Of a stretch of DNA of 8,303 nt, positions 1-6,401 are shown piece by piece. Origin of the DNA: Magnetococcales bacterium. GTDB lineage: Bacteria > Pseudomonadota > Magnetococcia > Magnetococcales > JADGCH01. The notes beneath the pieces are model-generated. The model was not told the origin of the DNA and did no database searches. It saw only the letters and a list, made by a program, of their open reading frames with translations. The stretch lies in assembly GCA_015228995.1 (NCBI GenBank), contig JADGCM010000075.1, positions 1 to 8,303 of the forward strand. Reading direction: 5' to 3'. Position 1 is the stretch's first letter. Each line of letters begins with the position of its first letter. A program made the translations under genes and the position numbers.

Positions 1-923
1 GCAAGTTATCCACATCACTTTTAGCCCTTTTGACATGGTTGTTACCGGCAGCATTATTGGCCGATGCGCCCACTCCGGTCGCCATGCTGTTGCAACCTCA
101 AGGTACTGTTGAGTACAGTCGTGATGGTCAGAATTGGGAGAAACTCAATCGTAACAAGCTGCTGTTCTCGGGCAGCCAACTACGTACCGGTGCCGATGGT
201 TCGGCGACGATGCTCAACCAAAAGAGTGGTCTGTCCCAGACGGTAGGTGCTGGGACCACGGTGTTACTAGAACCAGATGGCCCTAAAGCCACCAGCGGTA
301 AGTTGTCAGAACCGCAAGCCAGTGGTGGTGATTTGATGGCCTCTATTGGCAATCGTATGTCCGAAGCGCAGAAATATACCACTGTGCGGCGTAGCGCCAG
401 CAGCAGTGAACCAGCCGCAGAGATCAAACTTTCTTTTGCCAAGAAGGTGGCCCTTTCCAACGATTATCCTGATCTGGTTTGGGAGAGCACCGGCGGCAAC
501 CACAGCTATCGAGTCAAGATCGGCGATAAGTCGTTTGACGTGCCAGCGACTTCCGGCACAGTCGTTCGCTTCAAGGTGCCTGCTCAAGCACCCGGCAGTT
601 ACGAGTATGGCATTGAGGTGCTGCAAAACGGTCAGCCAATTGATGGGGCTAAGAAGGAAGGTAATTTGCAGTGGTTAAATGCTTCCGTGTATGGTGCAGC
701 GGTAAAGGCTGCGGGCCGTGATGACTTTATGATCGGTAATGTCTTGGAAGAGCATGGCCTGCTGGTAGCCGCTATGGACCATTACCAAAAGTATGTGGCA
801 GCACATCCCAACGATCTTGAAGAGCAGACCCTGCTGATCAAGTCTTACCACGATCTCAAGCTCAAAAAGAGCCAACGTGAAGCCGCCGTTAAATATAACG
901 AGGCGATGGCAAGCAGAAAATAG
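1..923 (+). CDS. Secreted FecR-domain protein with C-terminal TPR-like repeat (5' end outside window)
   Basis: The reading frame is open to the left edge (first full codon at base 3), so the true start lies upstream; the TTG at 30 is inside the coding region. The first visible residues (K-L-S-T-S-L-L-A-L-L..., ending ALLADA) form the charged and hydrophobic parts of a signal peptide, with likely cleavage after the A-D-A codons ending at base 68. The mature protein begins with a FecR-like beta domain (roughly bases 80-290; pattern 'G-T-V-E-Y-S-R-D-G ... L-x-x-G-S-Q-L-R-T-G-x-D-G-S-A'). A second beta-rich part follows (about 430-660), then a helical TPR-like stretch (about 715-910) with 'A-M-D-H-Y-Q-K-Y-V-A-A-H-P-N-D'. 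FecR domains in periplasmic proteins act in binding or signal relay. The gene directly precedes a CHASE2 cyclase, so it may be the periplasmic partner of that sensor; this is inference. It is not the TonB anti-sigma FecR type, because no N-terminal cytoplasmic sigma-binding domain is seen. Confidence 0.82.
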   Translation, partial: KLSTSLLALLTWLLPAALLADAPTPVAMLLQPQGTVEYSRDGQNWEKLNRNKLLFSGSQLRTGADGSATMLNQKSGLSQTVGAGTTVLLEPDGPKATSGKLSEPQASGGDLMASIGNRMSEAQKYTTVRRSASSSEPAAEIKLSFAKKVALSNDYPDLVWESTGGNHSYRVKIGDKSFDVPATSGTVVRFKVPAQAPGSYEYGIEVLQNGQPIDGAKKEGNLQWLNASVYGAAVKAAGRDDFMIGNVLEEHGLLVAAMDHYQKYVAAHPNDLEEQTLLIKSYHDLKLKKSQREAAVKYNEAMASRK

Positions 924-934
924 CTGATCTTCAT

Positions 935-980
935 GCTCCCCCTCGCCACATATAAGGAGAGGGGGGCGGGGGAAGGGTGG
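935..980. repeat. Degraded GC-rich palindromic intergenic repeat in the cyclase leader
   Basis: A C-rich arm (CCCCCTC, 938-944) faces a G-rich arm (GAGGGGG, 959-965), giving a 7-bp perfect stem with a 14-nt loop. A competing 8-bp stem pairs 940-947 with 965-972 and contains one G-T wobble. This resembles the C-rich/G-rich dispersed intergenic repeat common in Proteobacteria. Read as protein it gives the P-L-A-T-Y-K-E-R-G-A-G-E type of peptide that appears when such repeats are wrongly included in genes. No T-run follows, so it does not look like an intrinsic terminator. Whether it is repeated elsewhere in the genome cannot be seen from this window. Confidence 0.45.
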
Positions 981-994
981 TTCAAGTTCGGTAC

Positions 995-1001
995 AGAAGG
1001 A
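995..1001 (+). promoter_or_regulatory. Ribosome binding site that decides the adenylate cyclase start
   Basis: AGAAGGA sits 6 nt before the ATG at 1008. The earlier in-frame ATG at 933 has no purine-rich site before it and would translate the GC-rich repeat. The ATG at 1001 is in another frame. This favours a start at 1008. Confidence 0.65.
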
Positions 1002-1007
1002 TGGGGT

Positions 1008-3080
1008 ATGGTCAAGCATTGGTACAAGCGTTATGACATTCTGGTAACTCTGGCGCTGTTCCTGCTGGCCATACCGGCAGAATATTTTGAATTGTTCTCG
1101 CTACTAGAAGATCAATTCGTCTCAGCACGTTATCTGTTGCGCCAAACCTATGGAGCGCACCAAGTCACCGCTCCAAGCGAACAGATTGTGCTGGTCAACA
1201 CCGATGAAGCGTTCTTTAAACAATACCAGAGCTTTCCCTTAAGGCGTAGTGATATCGGCCGTATTGCTGCCAATCTGCGTAAGTTGGGTGCTGCAGTGGT
1301 GGCCATCGACGTACTGATGGATTTTCCCAGCTCTTACGGTGAGGATGAGCCCACTGCCAAGTTGCTGCAAGAGGCTGGTAACATATTGCTGGTGTCGCAA
1401 GCCGATATCAGCGGTGGCCAATTCCGTAAACTCAACTACCCCACCGAGAATCTCAACCGCGTTGCCCGTAGTGGCTACACCAATATTGGCTCTTTTAGCT
1501 CCATCGTTACCAATCTGTACCGCCTGAAAGTTTATCCCGAGATCACCACCCAACGTGATGGTTGGCCTTTTTCCATCCAGACATTGGCTATGTTTCTGAA
1601 CGTCCAGCCGAAAGTGAATCATGGCGTTGTTGAGTTGGGTGACGTTCGTTCTATCCCACTCGACCAGTTTAACTCATTTTATATCGATTTTCCCGCACTC
1701 CCTAAAGGTAGCCGCTTTTTGAGCCAGGTGCGTGGCATCAGTGCTGCGGAGTTTCTCAATCTCGAAGGAAAAAGTGAGGAGGAACTGTTTGAGTTAGGGT
1801 ACTGGGTTAAAGATAAAATTGTCTTGCTTGGGGACACTTCTGAGGTGTCGCACGACTGGTTTGATACCCCAGTTGGCATGGTCTATGGGGTTGAGATCAT
1901 TGCCAATACCATCCATACCTTGATGAAAGGGGGACCGATTCGTCCGGCGCCGCTATCGATGGAAATCCTGGTCAGTATGGCCTTCATGTTGGCTATTTTT
2001 CTGATCAACTACCGTACCATCCATCCGTTGTTGCGTCTGTTTAATTTTGTTGCCGTCATAACCAGCTATGGACTACTGGTGTCGCTGTTCTTTATCCATC
2101 AAGGTGTGCTGGTCTCTATGTCCTATACGTTATTGGCCGGAGTATTGGGCTCGACGGTTATCAACCTGCGCTCTTTTCTGCTAGAACGTGGCCAGAAAAA
2201 TATGATCAAAGGGGCCTTTGGCCAGTATCTATCGCCCAAGGTGGTCGATATTCTGGTCAAAGATCCCAGCAAGCTGTCTTTGGGGGGAGAACAACGCGAA
2301 ATGACCGCGTTTTTCTCTGATGTAGCCGGTTTTTCAACCATCTCAGAGAAGTTAACCCCGCATGAGCTGGTCAAATTATTAAACGAGTATTTGACCGCCA
2401 TGTGCGACATAATTTCTCGCTACGACGGCACGGTTGATAAATTTGAAGGGGATGCCATTATCGCCTTTTGGGGGGCACCATTGGATCAGCCCGATCATGC
2501 CCTGCTGGCCTGTTACACCAGTATCGATATGCAAAATTATATGGTTGAGTTGCGCCAGCGGTTACAGCAGGAGGGTCGTCCGGTGATGCACATGCGCATC
2601 GGTGTCAATAGCGGTTTGATGGTGGTGGGTAATATGGGCTCTAAGCAGCGCATGGATTACACTATTATGGGGGATGCCGTCAATCTGGCTGCCCGTCTTG
2701 AGGGAGCCAATAAATTTTACAGCACTTACACCATGATTTCGCACTACACCTACCAAATGGTAAAAGACTTCGTTGACGCCCGCGAGTTGGATACCATCCG
2801 TGTGGTCGGTAAAAAAGAGCCGATCACCATCTATCAATTATTGGCACGCAAGGGACAAACTCCGGCGCCGCTGTCCGATATTTTATCCAGTTACAATACT
2901 GGTCTCGACTTGTATAAAGCGAAAGATTTCGAGTCTGCCAAGCAGCAATTTGAACAGGTGCTACAAATTGTTCCTGAAGACGGCCCCGCCAAGACCTACG
3001 TGGAGCGGTGTCAGGAATTTTTACTCCATCCCCCAGCAGAAGATTGGGACGGTGTTTACCAGTTGACGTCAAAGGGATGA
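1008..3080 (+). CDS. CHASE2-domain class III adenylate cyclase, membrane bound
   Basis: This enzyme should make cAMP from ATP in response to an extracytoplasmic signal. In the 690-aa form starting at 1008, one N-terminal membrane helix (about 11-27) leads into a periplasmic CHASE2 domain (about 40-310; 'N-T-D-E-A-F-F', 'L-G-A-A-V-V-A-I-D-V'). Three membrane helices follow (about 318-335, 344-364, 368-388), then the cyclase domain (about 430-600). Key residues are present: metal-binding D438 (F-S-D-V-A-G-F) and D482 (F-E-G-D), adenine-selecting K478 and D556 (I-M-G-D-A-V-N), and transition-state N559 and R563. The K/D pair is the adenylate rather than guanylate signature. A TPR-like helical tail (about 625-675) may bind a partner or regulate output. 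The gene follows the FecR-domain gene by 84 nt and precedes a lipoprotein gene, so co-transcription is plausible. The extended start at 933 would give 715 aa and is less likely. The activating signal is unknown. Confidence 0.93.
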   Translation: MVKHWYKRYDILVTLALFLLAIPAEYFELFSLLEDQFVSARYLLRQTYGAHQVTAPSEQIVLVNTDEAFFKQYQSFPLRRSDIGRIAANLRKLGAAVVAIDVLMDFPSSYGEDEPTAKLLQEAGNILLVSQADISGGQFRKLNYPTENLNRVARSGYTNIGSFSSIVTNLYRLKVYPEITTQRDGWPFSIQTLAMFLNVQPKVNHGVVELGDVRSIPLDQFNSFYIDFPALPKGSRFLSQVRGISAAEFLNLEGKSEEELFELGYWVKDKIVLLGDTSEVSHDWFDTPVGMVYGVEIIANTIHTLMKGGPIRPAPLSMEILVSMAFMLAIFLINYRTIHPLLRLFNFVAVITSYGLLVSLFFIHQGVLVSMSYTLLAGVLGSTVINLRSFLLERGQKNMIKGAFGQYLSPKVVDILVKDPSKLSLGGEQREMTAFFSDVAGFSTISEKLTPHELVKLLNEYLTAMCDIISRYDGTVDKFEGDAIIAFWGAPLDQPDHALLACYTSIDMQNYMVELRQRLQQEGRPVMHMRIGVNSGLMVVGNMGSKQRMDYTIMGDAVNLAARLEGANKFYSTYTMISHYTYQMVKDFVDARELDTIRVVGKKEPITIYQLLARKGQTPAPLSDILSSYNTGLDLYKAKDFESAKQQFEQVLQIVPEDGPAKTYVERCQEFLLHPPAEDWDGVYQLTSKG

Positions 3081-3128
3081 TCCACATCCATTGGCATTCA
3101 TGAGCAGTTTCTGAGGAGTGATTTGAAT

Positions 3129-3827
3129 ATGTTATTGTCCAAGCGTTGCCATCGTGGTTGGGTTGTGGTTGTGCTCTGTTCTCTTATAACAGCTGGTTGT
3201 GTCACTGGTCCTGGTAGCAGCGGCAGTGGGTCTTACGAAGAGGATAGCAACACCAAGATGGGAAGCACCGCAGCGGGCACCCTGGCCGGAGCTGCTCTCG
3301 GGGCGGTCGTCTCCAAAAATAAGGCTACAGGGGCTCTAATCGGTGCTGCGGTGGGCGCTGCGGCTGGCTATGCCGCTGGTAGTTACCTCACCGACAGTGG
3401 TCAGATGAAACAACAGCGGCTGGGCCGCAACAGCGGCTTGGAAGAGCAGGTACGGCAAACGGCAGAGTTTCGCCGCTATTCCGAACAGATCAACGACCAA
3501 CTACGTGACGATCTGAGGCGATTGGCAGAAGATAACCAACGGCTCATGGAGCGGAACAACCGCGGACGGGCAGTATCCAGACGTGACGTAACCGATCAAC
3601 AGGAGTTGATTGCCCGCCGACGCGATGAAGCGAAGCAGACCTACGAAAATGTCCGTGCCGAATATGATACCAAGTGGGATATTTACCGCAACGCCCAACG
3701 TAACGCTCCTGGAGACCGGGGGCTGTTGCAGCGGTTTAACGATGAGTTGTCCGATTGGAAGCCACAAATCGACCGCATCCGCGATAGCGACCGTGATTTT
3801 AGTCGGTTGCTACAAGAGTTACGGTAA
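3129..3827 (+). CDS. Glycine-zipper lipoprotein with helical C-terminal half
   Basis: The 232-aa product has a lipoprotein signal: basic start (K-R-C-H-R), hydrophobic V-V-V-V-L stretch and lipobox I-T-A-G-C with Cys24 as the lipidated residue. Val follows the Cys, with no Asp at +2, so outer-membrane sorting is expected. Residues about 44-89 form a glycine-zipper segment rich in G/A at small-residue spacing (A-G-A-A-L-G-A-V-V, G-A-A-V-G-A-A-A-G), probably membrane-inserting or oligomerising. Residues about 96-185 are charged and probably coiled coil (E-E-Q-V-R-Q, D-D-L-R-R-L-A-E-D). GAGGAG at 3113-3118 lies 10 nt before ATG 3129 but only 4 nt before the in-frame TTG at 3123, so ATG is preferred. 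The gene ends in three in-frame stops in a row (TAA TAA TGA). It lies 48 nt after the cyclase gene and may serve the same envelope system. The exact function is not recognised; glycine-zipper lipoproteins of the SlyB or YMGG types are the nearest known classes. Confidence 0.8.
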   Translation: MLLSKRCHRGWVVVVLCSLITAGCVTGPGSSGSGSYEEDSNTKMGSTAAGTLAGAALGAVVSKNKATGALIGAAVGAAAGYAAGSYLTDSGQMKQQRLGRNSGLEEQVRQTAEFRRYSEQINDQLRDDLRRLAEDNQRLMERNNRGRAVSRRDVTDQQELIARRRDEAKQTYENVRAEYDTKWDIYRNAQRNAPGDRGLLQRFNDELSDWKPQIDRIRDSDRDFSRLLQELR

Positions 3828-4001
3828 TAATGATCCGCCTGGGCACTGTTTGCTGGTCATTTCTTGCCCAGTGGTGGTTGCTGTTACCTCTAACAATGGA
3901 GATGATTGGCGCTAAAACAAGCTGTTATTGATTGGTATTGCCGTCTAATTGAGCGGGCATGAGGCTTGATAATGAGTCCTGTAAACGTCCCCCCAACCAT
4001 T

Positions 4002-4007
4002 GAGGAG
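4002..4007 (+). promoter_or_regulatory. Ribosome binding site of the 88-aa gene
   Basis: GAGGAG lies 8 nt before ATG 4016. It rules out the in-frame GTG at 4007, which overlaps the site itself. A nearly identical TGAGGAGTG string precedes the lipoprotein gene at 3112. Confidence 0.65.
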
Positions 4008-4015
4008 TGTTTACT

Positions 4016-4282
4016 ATGGATTCCCTCTCTTCTTATTCAAGTCGGTCTTCTGCTTTTGATTCGTTGCGGCGGTCGGTCAATGCCGTTGAGTTTAGGAATG
4101 CCTTTGTTAAATTATCTGATCACGAGGTGCAGTGCCTAGCAATGATGGCAGAGTCTGGCGGTTTGTCGGCCTTGGAACGTCATTGGCTGTTCTCTCTTAT
4201 TGAAGAGTTTCATGGTTTTCTGGAAAATTACTGGACTTTGTCCCAACAAGGAACCATTCAAGTTGCCTGTCGCGGCATCTAG
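4016..4282 (+). CDS. Uncharacterised 88-aa soluble protein
   Basis: I do not recognise this family. The start at ATG 4016 has a strong GAGGAG site 8 nt upstream. The first 20 or so residues are Ser-rich and probably flexible. The rest looks helical and amphipathic, with 'L-S-D-H-E-V-Q-C-L-A-M-M-A-E-S-G-G-L-S' and 'H-W-L-F-S-L-I-E-E-F-H-G-F-L-E-N-Y-W'. There is no signal peptide or membrane helix, and its two Cys residues are not in a metal-type arrangement. It is the first gene of a tight set: 14 nt separate it from the next small membrane protein, followed by the diguanylate cyclase. That placement suggests a shared role, but only as inference. The strong ribosome binding site and spacing make it a likely real gene. 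Confidence 0.65.
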   Translation: MDSLSSYSSRSSAFDSLRRSVNAVEFRNAFVKLSDHEVQCLAMMAESGGLSALERHWLFSLIEEFHGFLENYWTLSQQGTIQVACRGI

Positions 4283-4296
4283 GGAGAATCGCGATC

Positions 4297-4629
4297 ATGG
4301 CCGATAAAAAAACAGGCGACTCTGCTGCGACAGGGGATGAAACCAAGGAATCTCGTGCCAAAGCGGCCGAACCAGCTGCCGGGGGCAACAAGATGATGCT
4401 GATTGCCGGGGTGGTGGTGGTGGTAGCGATTGGTGCTGTTTATCATTTCAAACCGGAATTGCTGGGCATCCATCCGGCAACAGTGGTCAAAAAAAAGGTG
4501 TTGACGGTACGTGAGACAGCTATGAAGGCGCGGTTGTGGATTGCCAATATGCGCCAGGATTCATTACAAACGGAAATTCAGAGCTGGATCGCTCAGGGCG
4601 GCGCCCACCATGAACCGGGCGGTGGGTGA
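4297..4629 (+). CDS. Uncharacterised 110-aa single-pass membrane protein
   Basis: The family is not recognised. The N-terminal 31 residues are charged, Ala-rich and probably disordered (M-A-D-K-K-T-G-D-S ... K-A-A-E-P-A-A-G-G-N-K). One membrane helix follows at about 32-48 (M-M-L-I-A-G-V-V-V-V-V-A-I-G-A-V). The remaining 60 or so residues include the basic 'V-V-K-K-K-V' and a helical 'E-T-A-M-K-A-R-L-W-I-A-N-M-R-Q' segment, ending in a Gly/His-rich tail. There is no cleavage site after the helix and no lipobox, so it is probably an anchored protein; the orientation is not certain. AGGGAG at 4281-4286, overlapping the stop of the gene before, lies 10 nt ahead of ATG 4297, which suggests translational coupling. 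It precedes the haem-sensing diguanylate cyclase by 46 nt and could be a helper of it, but nothing in the sequence proves this. Confidence 0.65.
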   Translation: MADKKTGDSAATGDETKESRAKAAEPAAGGNKMMLIAGVVVVVAIGAVYHFKPELLGIHPATVVKKKVLTVRETAMKARLWIANMRQDSLQTEIQSWIAQGGAHHEPGGG

Positions 4630-4675
4630 TTTAGGAGTGTCCCGCCTTAGGTAAAAAGCCCGATAAATAGAGTCG

Positions 4676-6400
4676 TTGAGTAAAATAGCATTGAGATACC
4701 CCTTGCGAGCTCTGGTGAGAAAATTAGGTTATCGTGTTTTATTGCTGTTGGGTGTGACCCTGTTGGCTGGCTTCCTCGGTCTGACACTGTTCTTCACCCG
4801 CCACGAAGAGCAAGCCTCGTTGGCCCAGGGCGAACGCATGGTGCTGCTTTTGAGTGAAACCATCATTGAGGGGTTGCAAACTGTGATGCTGTCTGGTGCT
4901 GCGGAGAGCACCCGGGAGTATATTCACAACCTGAAGAAGCTGTCCGATATCCGAGAAGTGGTAGTATTACGTAACGATGGTCATGAGGCTTTTCGAGATA
5001 ACCGCACCATCATCGACGTTAATCAACGGTTAGGCAGTGATCAGTTTCCGAAGCGTCAGCTGGAGGTTCCTCCTCTGGCCGTGATCCAACCCGGCGACCC
5101 CATCCTCAATCAGCTTGCCAGCATCGATAGCGAGGCCGTGGTCCGCTACAGTTATGACGCCGATGATCGACGTCTGCTGACGGTTTTTATGCCCATTCGT
5201 AACCGTGATTCCTGCCAGGGTTGCCATGGCTCCATCCAGGTCAACCGCGGCTTGGTAAAAATTTCCACTTCGCTGGCCCGCATTGAAGAAGAGCTGGAGC
5301 GGGCCAGCTACTCGGCCTGGGTGGGTGTCTTTTCTGCCATGCTGTCCATCCTGATTATGACCTACGTGGTCATTACGCGCTCCGTGATTCGGCCGATTGA
5401 ACAGATGAAACGGGCCATGGGCTATGTGGTAGGCAAGCAAGTTGAGCGCTTCATCCCACAATATGGCAGCTGTGAAGAATTTGATAACATGGCTGCCTCT
5501 TTTAACCACATGACTGCCGAGTTACATCGTTACCATCGCGGCTTGCAGAGCGAACAACAAAAATTGGAAACCATCATCCATAGCGCCCGCGAAGGCATCG
5601 TGGTCACCGATCAACAAGGCGATGTGGTGTTGGTCAATCCAGCCGCTGAGCTGCTGCTCGGCAAGGCAGCGCCACGCATCCGCGATGAAGACTTCTCCAA
5701 CATCATTGATGACCCGGACTACATCAATGCTTCCCTGGCGAGTAGCGGCACCGAAAATAGCATACCAGAAACAGTATTTTACAATGGTAAGTTACTCAAT
5801 ATCTACACAGCTATGATCCGCACACCAGACGGATCACCGCTGGGAGCAGCAGCACTGATCCGCGACGTAACCGAAGAAAAGAAGTTGGAGCAGCAGTTGC
5901 GCCAGGTATCCAACACCGATGCCTTAACCGGTCTCAACAATCGGCGCCGGTTTGATGAGCTGCTGCTGGAGGAATTTGATCGCGCCTGTCGTTATAAGCT
6001 GGACATAGCAATCATTTTATTTGACGTCGATCATTTTAAAAAGTTCAATGACGAACATGGTCACGATCAAGGCGACCGTGTGCTACAGGCGATTGGCAAC
6101 AAAATGCTTGAGGTGTTCCGTGTTATCGATGCCCCGTGCCGTTACGGTGGCGAAGAGTTCGTCGTCATTCTACCCAGCACCAATCGTGATGGCGCCATCA
6201 TGGTAGCGGAGCGCTTCCGTCAGGCCGTTGCGCAGATGGTCGTCGATGGTCTGTGCGTTACCGTTAGTATTGGTGTCGCCGTCTGGCCCTTAGTGAAGTA
6301 TGACAACGGCCAGGCCATGGTTAAAGGTGCTGATAACGCCCTCTATCAGGCCAAACATGCCGGTCGTAATCGAGTCTGTCTCGCGCAAGAGTCCAGCTAG
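4676..6400 (+). CDS. Diguanylate cyclase with periplasmic c-type haem sensor, HAMP and PAS domains
   Basis: This enzyme should make c-di-GMP from two GTP. In 574-aa numbering, a first membrane helix (about 20-40) leads to a periplasmic sensor domain (about 41-210) carrying a C180-x-x-C183-H184 haem-attachment motif, like the Tll0287/DUF3365-type haem sensors. A second helix (about 213-235) is followed by HAMP (about 236-288), PAS (about 300-400; 'I-I-H-S-A-R-E-G-I-V-V-T-D') and GGDEF (about 415-572). The active site is GGEEF (491-495) and the inhibitory site is RxxD (R482-D485), so product feedback is expected. The metal/substrate motifs 'F-D-V-D-H-F-K-K-F-N-D' and 'D-A-L-T-G-L-N-N-R-R-R-F' are intact. 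There is no EAL domain. The start is uncertain: no ATG is available, TTG 4676 gives the longest form, and TTG 4691 or GTG 4715 are alternatives, all with weak ribosome sites. Redox state, oxygen or NO are possible inputs, by inference from the haem. Confidence 0.93.
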   Translation: MSKIALRYPLRALVRKLGYRVLLLLGVTLLAGFLGLTLFFTRHEEQASLAQGERMVLLLSETIIEGLQTVMLSGAAESTREYIHNLKKLSDIREVVVLRNDGHEAFRDNRTIIDVNQRLGSDQFPKRQLEVPPLAVIQPGDPILNQLASIDSEAVVRYSYDADDRRLLTVFMPIRNRDSCQGCHGSIQVNRGLVKISTSLARIEEELERASYSAWVGVFSAMLSILIMTYVVITRSVIRPIEQMKRAMGYVVGKQVERFIPQYGSCEEFDNMAASFNHMTAELHRYHRGLQSEQQKLETIIHSAREGIVVTDQQGDVVLVNPAAELLLGKAAPRIRDEDFSNIIDDPDYINASLASSGTENSIPETVFYNGKLLNIYTAMIRTPDGSPLGAAALIRDVTEEKKLEQQLRQVSNTDALTGLNNRRRFDELLLEEFDRACRYKLDIAIILFDVDHFKKFNDEHGHDQGDRVLQAIGNKMLEVFRVIDAPCRYGGEEFVVILPSTNRDGAIMVAERFRQAVAQMVVDGLCVTVSIGVAVWPLVKYDNGQAMVKGADNALYQAKHAGRNRVCLAQESS

Positions 6401-6401
6401 C

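Noticed and set aside
933..1007. N-terminal 25-residue extension of the adenylate cyclase
   Set aside because: It translates a GC-rich palindromic repeat, has no ribosome site before ATG 933, and a good site lies before ATG 1008.
3839..3871. Stem CTGGGCA/TGCCCAG after the lipoprotein gene as a terminator
   Set aside because: The loop is 19 nt and no T-run follows, so it is a poor rho-independent terminator; a 7-bp match at this distance can arise by chance.
3610..3915. Additional + strand gene overlapping the end of the lipoprotein gene
   Set aside because: It overlaps a well-supported lipoprotein frame, has no ribosome site or recognisable domain, and reads like a frame shadow.
3929..3975. 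Sigma-70 promoter before the 88-aa gene (TTGATT, TTGAGC, GATAAT strings)
   Set aside because: No pairing of these boxes has a 16-18 nt spacer, so no promoter can be supported.
4630..4675. c-di-GMP riboswitch in the leader of the diguanylate cyclase gene
   Set aside because: Only 46 nt are available and the conserved GEMM core strings are not seen.
6300..6401. Longer MBL protein starting inside the diguanylate cyclase gene
   Set aside because: The conserved fold begins at M-R-L-T-I-L-G-S-G at 6402; the extra 34 residues are out-of-frame cyclase sequence.
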